Part shown: one piece after another, positions 57,725-64,000 of the stretch
Numbering within the stretch: position 1 is the first letter of the stretch
Layout of the letters: every line of letters begins with the position of its first letter
Origin: Ianthella basta
Taxonomy: Eukaryota > Porifera > Demospongiae > Verongiida > Ianthellidae
Direction: 5' to 3'
NCBI GenBank assembly: GCA_964019415.1
Contig: OZ025874.1
Span: 7,187,592-7,251,591, forward strand
DNA: 64,000 bases
Program-made: the position numbers and the translations under genes
Notes under the pieces: generated by a model
What the model saw: the letters and a program-made list of their open reading frames with translations, nothing else
The model's database searches: none
What the model was told of the DNA's origin: nothing

Positions 57725-58669
57725 TGTACGTAGCCTCCCCCACCCCGTACTCTCCCCACCCCATTGCTTGGCAGGAAGTGGTGTAAGGTATGTGTACAAA
57801 CAGTGAAGTGTATGCAAGCAGTTACACTTAATTGAGCCCCAACTTTGGAAATGGGTGTGAGGTGTCCTCAGCAGACTGCCACCCACACTCCAGACCACAA
57901 TAAACTATGCACTTCCCAGTTCTTGGCTTAGGCCTTCAATGTGAGAGTACTCCTGCGCTAGGAACCCAATAGGAAGGAAGTGCACAAACATAAATCTATA
58001 AGTAAGATGGGAGAAAATAGATTGTCTGTTAGAGATAACAAGTAGAGGTCAATATACTATGCTGTGTTAGTAAAATAGCGGACTGTGTCAATTTCCTAAG
58101 ATTTCTCATTCCATGCACTGCAAAATCTCTGAGGCTTACATTAGACGATGATGTAATGGCATGGTTAGCAACCAGCAGCACAGTGGTGGATGAGTGCACG
58201 AAAAATAAAGCTATGAATGTAGTTGGGAGATATGGGGTTTACAGTACTTGTATCATGGCACTCTGTAGCACCACTGGCCCCACCTGCTCCCAGCTATTCT
58301 ATATGTTGCCTAGCAACGGGCATGGACACCAGTGCCGTGGTTAGCCTATGTTTGCAAACACATAATTCACACAAGTGGTTTGTAGGTCAGTGATATCAGT
58401 GATATGCTTACTTGGAAATGGGTGTGGAGCGGGAGTGAAGTCAACAGCTTCTACTGCCCATGCTCATGGCTCAAGACGGCAACTGAGTTGTATTAAACAG
58501 TTGCGATTCAGTTTGCTCAAGAAAGTTGATACCATTGATTCGCCAGTGCAACAGCATCATAGTGATGAGATCTTATAAGGCATTCACCTATTGATTTCAC
58601 AGATAGTGAACTTAGCCTAATCTGCTGGAATATATTTGTGTTTGTATGATGGTGGTGTGTACATACGTA

Positions 58670-58849
58670 TACAGTGAAACCTGTCTAAGACAGCAACCTG
58701 TGGGCCAACTCTAGCTGACCTTTATAGAGTGGTGGCTGCTCTACTGAGGTAGATTGCAGTGCTTTAGCACTATTTGAAGCCAGGGAGGTGGGCTGGTTTA
58801 GAAAGGTGGCTACCTAACCCAGTGACCATCTTAGACAGGTTCCACTGTA
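58670..58849. mobile_element. MITE of the CAGTGRAACC family (copy 6)
   Basis: 180 bp from TACAGTGAAACCTGTCTAAG to TTAGACAGGTTCCACTGTA, full length with both ends. Confidence 0.82.
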
Positions 58850-59536
58850 ACAATAGTTCATCCTGTAAAAATCACAAGTCATTGGCTGTCCCTCTAATGA
58901 CTCCAGGTTTGGAATATCATCAGTCTGTGTCCAGGTTCTCCAGGTTTGTGTCCTGTAGAATTATGCATACTATTCAACTTGTGTTAAAGTGTGGGTGATT
59001 TTCAATTGTTCCACCCCATCTAGACTACCTCTAGCAGCATACCTCCCTCCATAGGATGCACATGATGATCAAATGGGGGTGGGAAAGGTGCTAGTTAATA
59101 TCATTGAGAGCTTAGGTGTGAGGCTACACTGACCTACAACTAACTGTAACTGTACTAAATAATTAAAAGCAGGCAGTTAATGACCAGATTTCTATTGTTT
59201 GTTTTGCCCTTTATTGATAATCAACCAGCCTGATCTATGGCACAAGTGCAATTTGGCACTTCCCATGTCCGATTGATCACTCCCACTATTACAAACTCTA
59301 TAGAATAGTCAAGCATGCAAGATTCTATGGTACTACCCCTTTAATGCAACTCTCTTCGACTGTTAGATTAATTAATTCATAGGCAAGAGAATAACAAGGT
59401 CACTTGCTATAGTAAAGTCCTTGAACAATAGTACCATAGCCTATGTATATTTGCTGTATGCATGTATATACGTACTGTACGTATGTGTATATCTTAGTTA
59501 TCTCCAATGGAATCGATTGCCTTTTGCTCTTGGTAT

Positions 59537-60814
59537 TTAGTGGCAGCCTTTCTTCCAGTAGCATTTCCATCCATCCGTAGGATGGTTGCATTTTCCTTTC
59601 GTTGTGAAAGAGCGACACTTGGCAGCGTGATGGGGGTACCATTTGCTGTTGTAGCAGCACTGAGGCTTTCTGCATTCCCTGGCCCAGTAGCACTTGTACC
59701 CATCAGTGGGATGTTTGCACTTTTTCTCATTGTCACTGAAGGACGCACAGATGTCTGCATGGTGGCCATACCTAGCATAATTGCGACAACAGTGACGCTT
59801 ACATTGACAGTCCTTACTGTCTAGATAGTAGCCGTAGTCGCATTTCTTGTCACAGACGCACTTGCATTTATCGTAATCGAGGCTGTAATACTCAGGACAC
59901 TTTTTCAGGCCACACGTACACTGACATGTCTTTTGGTCCAACACGTATGGGTACTCACACTGCTTGTCACAGACACACTTGCATTTATCGTAATCGAGGC
60001 TGTAATACTCAGGACACTTTTTCAGGCCACACGTACACTGACACTTTTTCTGGTCCAACACGTATGGGTACTCGCACTGCTTGTCACAGACGCACTTGCA
60101 TTGATCGTAATTGAGGCTGTAATACTCAGGACACTTTTTCAGGCCACACGTACACTGACACTTCTTCTGGTCCAACACATATGGGTACTCGCACTGCTTG
60201 TCACAGACGCACTTGCATTGATCATAATCGAGGCTGTAATACTCAGGACACTTTTTCAGGCCACACGTACACTGACACTTCTTCTGGTCCAACACGTATG
60301 GGTACTCGCACTGCTTGTCACAGACGCACTTGCATTTGTCATAATCGAGGCTGTAATACTCAGGACACTTTTTCAGGCCACACGTACACTGACACTTCTT
60401 CTGGTCCAACACGTATGGGTACTCGCACTGCTTGTCACAGACGCACTGGCATTTATCGTAATCGAGGCTGTAATACTCAGGACACTTTTTCAGGCCACAC
60501 GTACACTGACACTTCTTCTGGTCCAACTCATATGGATACTCACACTGCTTGTCACAGACGCACTGGCATTTGTCGTAATCGAGGCTATGATACTTGGGGC
60601 AGTATGTGAGGCGACAAGCTGGCGTACATTGACAGCTCTTGTAGTCAAAGTGAGAGCCAAGGGGACAGTATTGCTGTTGGCACACACAATCGCACTTCCG
60701 CCAGCTAAAAACATAGGGTTTACGGCACCATTTGTAGAAGCATCTTCCTTCTGCTAAATGCATGGAGACACAACCCAGCAGCACCACGACAAGTGCTACC
60801 TGCTTCAGCATCAT
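59537..60814 (-). CDS. Cluster gene H: tandem-repeat Cys-rich secreted protein, single exon
   Basis: 425 residues from ATG 60814. A signal peptide is evident (LKQVALVVVLLGCVSMHLAEG). After two irregular N-terminal units, a repeat of about 39 residues (CEYPYVLDQKKCQCTCGLKK, CPEYYSLDYDKCKCVCDKQ) occurs about seven times. At DNA level this is a 117-bp tandem that is nearly identical from copy to copy. The end holds two copies of the terminal domain found in all cluster genes: CCRNYARYGHHADIC ... CKHPTDGYKCYW and CCYNSKWYPHHAAKC ... CNHPTDGWKCYW. Repeats are rich in Lys, Tyr and Cys. A possible TATATACA lies about 95 bp upstream (60908-60915). The in-frame upstream sequence MYNTSNPSLP is judged 5' UTR because it would bury the signal peptide. 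Function unknown; Lys/Tyr/Cys repeats suit a cross-linked or adhesive matrix protein (inference). Confidence 0.88.
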   Translation of the reverse strand: MMLKQVALVVVLLGCVSMHLAEGRCFYKWCRKPYVFSWRKCDCVCQQQYCPLGSHFDYKSCQCTPACRLTYCPKYHSLDYDKCQCVCDKQCEYPYELDQKKCQCTCGLKKCPEYYSLDYDKCQCVCDKQCEYPYVLDQKKCQCTCGLKKCPEYYSLDYDKCKCVCDKQCEYPYVLDQKKCQCTCGLKKCPEYYSLDYDQCKCVCDKQCEYPYVLDQKKCQCTCGLKKCPEYYSLNYDQCKCVCDKQCEYPYVLDQKKCQCTCGLKKCPEYYSLDYDKCKCVCDKQCEYPYVLDQKTCQCTCGLKKCPEYYSLDYDKCKCVCDKKCDYGYYLDSKDCQCKRHCCRNYARYGHHADICASFSDNEKKCKHPTDGYKCYWARECRKPQCCYNSKWYPHHAAKCRSFTTKGKCNHPTDGWKCYWKKGCH

Positions 60815-61760
60815 CCCTCTGTTTCTTCGGAATACCTCAGACTGCTGCTTGAAGGAGAGTGAACAGATGAAATATTCCAGTTGCAGTAGCTGATGTTCTG
60901 GCCAATGTGTATATACCTTTGGTAGAGGAAGGGAGGGGTTTGATGTGTTATACACATGTCCAAATATGTAGGTGAGCCCCCTTTAGTTGCATCCTTGCCT
61001 GTATACATAACACAAAGGGGAGGATTATAGGTTCCCACTGCCACGACTGTTTGCATAATATATATACAATAGATAATGTGCAGCCATTTAGCTGATGCTG
61101 TATTCTGTATTATATACTGCCACATGGTTGTAGCCCCAACACTGTCACTGATGAATCCATATAGCTAATGCAGTTAGTGGCCTCAAACTAGTTGTTACTG
61201 GCTCCTATATTGTGTTGTAACAATACAGTAGATAGGTTCAGAGTGATAGTTTTATTGATGTGCCTGCATGGGAAGGCGTGGCTCCTCACTGTTAATTGAT
61301 TCTCAAGACTCCTGAAATTTTAAGGAGTCCATAGAACTATTGTGTAGTGTGGGCTGTATGTAATGTGTTCAGGTTATAAGTTATTTGGACAACTGAGGTG
61401 TTTTGACATTTGTTGTTATGGAGTTTTCTGCCTCAATTCACCCTTGTTCCTTCCCCTCCTCTCCTTCCATCCCATTCTCCTCTTTTTTCTACCCCATGCA
61501 CATTCTTCCATCCTTGTCCTTCCTTTTCGTCCTGCCCTGTCCCTGCTTATGCCGCTTCATGCGGTTATTCATGTGCACTCCGGCAGGAGGAAAAAAAGAT
61601 GGTGTCTCCTACTTTCGAACTCGCGCGCTCTTGCACCAGAGGCGGTAATGTACACGTTACACCTCCTGAGCTTTATAATCCATTCACGCAATTATACAGC
61701 TTTTGTATGTACGCAACCAAACGATCTTTGACGCAATGGCCATTCATCACATGACACAAA
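60815..61760. other. Gene H to ATP6V1F divergent spacer
   Basis: Upstream regions of two divergent genes. C/T-rich sequence at 61445-61530 and no TATA on the plus side. Nothing else is recognised. Confidence 0.5.
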
Positions 61761-62105
61761 ATGGAGGGCAGAGGAGGAGGTAAACTCATTGCTCTCATTG
61801 GAGATGAGGTACATTTGCATGCCACGGCATACTCATTTGCGCCAGACATGTCTCTATACTGAACAATGTCGTGTGTACAGGACACGTGTACTGGCTTCCT
61901 TCTTGGAGGAATCGGGGAGATAAACGCCAAAAAGAAAGCGAACTTCTTGGTCGTAGACAAAGACACCTCTGTCACTACCATTGATGATACCTTCAACGAC
62001 TTTGTAAGGAGAAGCGACGTTGCTGTGGTGTTAATTAACCAGCATGTGAGTTCAGTGCAATAGTGACGGCTCGAGGAGGGAGGGGTGTACCTGAAGTTTG
62101 TGTTT

Positions 62106-62181
<76 letters not shown>

Positions 62182-62216
62182 TGTGTGTGCACGTGAGTGT
62201 GTGTGTGTGTGTGCAC

Positions 62217-62254
<38 letters not shown>

Positions 62255-62320
62255 ACGTGTGTGTGTGTGTGTGTGTACACGTGAGTGTGTGTGTGTGTGT
62301 GTGTGTGTGGTGTGCGTGTG

Positions 62321-62363
<43 letters not shown>

Positions 62364-63467
62364 ATGTGGTGTGTGTGTGTTTGTGTGTGTGTGTGTGAGA
62401 GAGAGAGAGAAAAAGAGAGAGCAAATACATGAGAACCAGCTGCCTGTGTAAAAGTATTACCCAATCTGCTCCCTGGTGACAGACAACTCTGGGGAAGCTT
62501 ATGCAACCATGCAACAATCTGTTATGTGAGTAGCTAGTCTAATTTATCTACAGTGTCAAGTTGCTACGCTGACTAAAAGCTGTCATTTCCCTGGCAACAG
62601 TTTGGGGGAGCTAGTTTAACTGTTTAACGACCCCTTCCTCCAGCAACAGATGGGAGGCTGAGCTGAATGTTTTGCAAGTCACTTAACCCTTTCCCGTGCA
62701 ATTACTGCCATAGATTGCAGAGATGATTCGTCACATACTGGATCGTTATGATCAGGCCTCACCAGCTGTCTTGGAAATTCCCTCCAAGGACCATCCCTAC
62801 GACCCTACAAAGGATTCAATCCTTAGAAGGGCAAAGGTGCGTCTGTCACTTGCAAGGCTTGTGTGCCGTTGTATTGTTTTATAAGGAATCTATCCCACCA
62901 TGGTTGGCAACAGTCAGCTCTGAAAGCCACTCCCTTTCAGGACCACCTTGGGTCCTGTTACTCCTCCAGTGGTGAAAGCACCATGCAAGGTGTCGCCTGA
63001 TATTTCAGTGCTGGAATACTGGCACTAAATCTGTACCATGTCCACCTGTTTCCATGTGCATGTATGATATGGCAACAATTTGGAATTGAACCATGTCTGC
63101 AGTTTCCAAAGTAACTGATTATTTCCTAGGTTTTATTTCCAAGAGATTTAGTGAATGGGGTCTTCAACACTATCGTTGAATTGGAATTACCAAATGATCC
63201 AAGCGGTGTATTCAGCCACTTCTCGAAGTAACTAGGCCATATCTAAGTGCTTTTTATACTGTGGCTGTGGCTTTAATTTATTCAAGACATGACTTCTTTT
63301 CATACATTCAGCTCCAGTATGTTACATGTTAATATTTGAGTGTTGTGTGTTAAATGTGCATGCCTGTCACATGACCATAACATAACCATGGTATTATAAC
63401 TCTCTATGCTTCCAACCCTTTTGTACGTGATATGCAGGGGTTATTCAATGCTGAGGATTTCAGGTAG
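61761..63467 (+). CDS. ATP6V1F: V-type proton ATPase subunit F, 4 exons
   Basis: Exons 61761-61808, 61881-62045, 62714-62836 and 63438-63467; 121 residues, all introns phase 0. The sequence follows the family closely: [89 protein letters not shown]. Subunit F is part of the central rotor stalk of the cytosolic V1 sector, which couples ATP hydrolysis to proton pumping into endosomes, lysosomes and Golgi. It matches the normal length (about 119). Intron 2 holds a 290-bp GT-rich tract. A second possible terminal exon lies in intron 3 at 63130-63232. Confidence 0.96.
62110..62410. repeat. (GT)n tract, about 300 bp, ending in GA repeats
   Basis: The largest GT array of the window, with ACGTGA interruptions and a GAGAGAGAGA tail. 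It lies in ATP6V1F intron 2. Confidence 0.9.
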
Positions 63468-63763
63468 CTAATGAAAGAAGACCTTATTAATTATAATAAT
63501 TATTTAGTTTATAGTTTATATCTACAATGTGGATGCCTATAAGTTATTACCTCACTGTAGTAATCATGTAAATGCAATCGTGCAATAATTGATATCAAAG
63601 TAGTGTCAACAGCAAGAGTATAGTGCTATTGTGCATGTTAATGTTCAGCGATACAAATCTTATATAACATGATATAGATGTCTCCGTGCATACACATGCT
63701 TACTCTCTATGTGTGACACTGCATGCTAATAGTAAGCTCGGCCAAAACCCTGAAAGTATATAG

Positions 63764-64000
63764 TTAGTCTTGGCTTTTTGCCCGCTTGATGTAGGCGGAG
63801 TAAATGTTGTCCGAGTCTGCCAGAAGTGCTTCAAGTGCTTTTGTGTCAATCTTTGGGACTGATTGCTGTGAACTGGCTTTCGGCATGTACCCAACCTCAG
63901 GCGTCGGCTGACTGTGCTCTTGTGGTCTGCTGCTGGGAGTTGTTGGCCAATCACGTGACGGCTGTCCCTGTTGGGTATGGTTACGCTGGTCATGTGACTG
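63764..64000 (-). CDS. C-terminal exon of an unidentified gene (cut by right edge)
   Basis: 79 codons including the stop, open from the window edge to TAA at 63766-63764. The last part reads VGYMPKASSQQSVPKIDTKA, LEALLADSDNIYSAYIKRAK, SQD, a soluble, helix-prone tail. The earlier part is rich in Ser, Pro and Gln. I do not recognise the family. Support is the open frame and protein-like composition only; an intron border could lie inside. Confidence 0.5.
   Translation of the reverse strand, partial: QSHDQRNHTQQGQPSRDWPTTPSSRPQEHSQPTPEVGYMPKASSQQSVPKIDTKALEALLADSDNIYSAYIKRAKSQD

Larger units (their letters stand above)
56087..59536. other. Gene G to H spacer
   Basis: The promoter side of G, a GT microsatellite (56395-56500), a possible worn DNA transposon starting CAGGGCCGGGGGAACC at 56571, two MITE copies (57595 and 58670) and the 3' flank of H. 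No gene is seen. Confidence 0.6.

Noticed and set aside
59933-60757. 274-residue hydrophobic antisense frame opposite gene H
   Set aside because: It is an artefact of the 117-bp coding tandem. The minus strand has the signal peptide and the shared terminal domain.

Overview
This is nuclear DNA of an intron-rich animal. Five conserved metazoan genes can be spliced by eye with GT-AG borders (one GC-AG intron) and continuous reading phase: CDK5RAP3 (minus strand, 10 exons, 3' end off the left edge), SLC35B1 (8 exons), FAIM (2 exons), an ABCC/MRP4-type transporter (25 exons) and the V-ATPase subunit F gene ATP6V1F (4 exons). The rest is a set of secreted or membrane-tethered cysteine-rich genes that I cannot match to any named family. 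Short introns, many GT/CA and CATA microsatellites, small inverted-repeat transposons and lineage-specific Cys-rich genes suggest an early-branching invertebrate. A sponge is my best guess, but the sequence does not prove it.

Layout. 0.2-12.3 kb: CDK5RAP3 on the minus strand. Its 7.4 kb intron 6 contains three complete Cys-rich genes (two plus, one minus) and a hAT-type transposon relic. 12.3-12.6 kb: a compact divergent promoter with a perfect 16-nt inverted repeat, shared with SLC35B1 (12.6-17.0 kb). A foldback element with a 9-bp target-site duplication sits in an SLC35B1 intron. 17.6-18.7 kb: FAIM. 20.1-30.7 kb: the ABCC transporter. 30.7-36.4 kb: no gene seen. 36.4-60.8 kb: a cluster of five Cys-rich secreted-protein genes (three plus, two minus) and one decayed inverted copy of their signal-peptide exon. 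The cluster is interrupted by a foldback element, a 57-bp minisatellite and a broken non-LTR retrotransposon. 61.8-63.5 kb: ATP6V1F. From 63.8 kb to the right edge: the last exon of an unidentified minus-strand gene.

How the genes relate. The housekeeping genes act mostly in the secretory and endomembrane system: CDK5RAP3 in ER UFMylation and ER-phagy, SLC35B1 in ER nucleotide transport, V-ATPase in organelle acidification, and ABCC in export. I see no sign that they act as a unit. The 36-61 kb cluster does look like one. Its members share TATA promoters, a signal peptide usually placed in a tiny phase-0 first exon, three kinds of Cys-rich module and a shared C-terminal domain. The minus-strand gene at 53-56 kb combines modules of both subfamilies. 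I infer an expanding family of extracellular structural, adhesive or defence proteins; the function is unknown.
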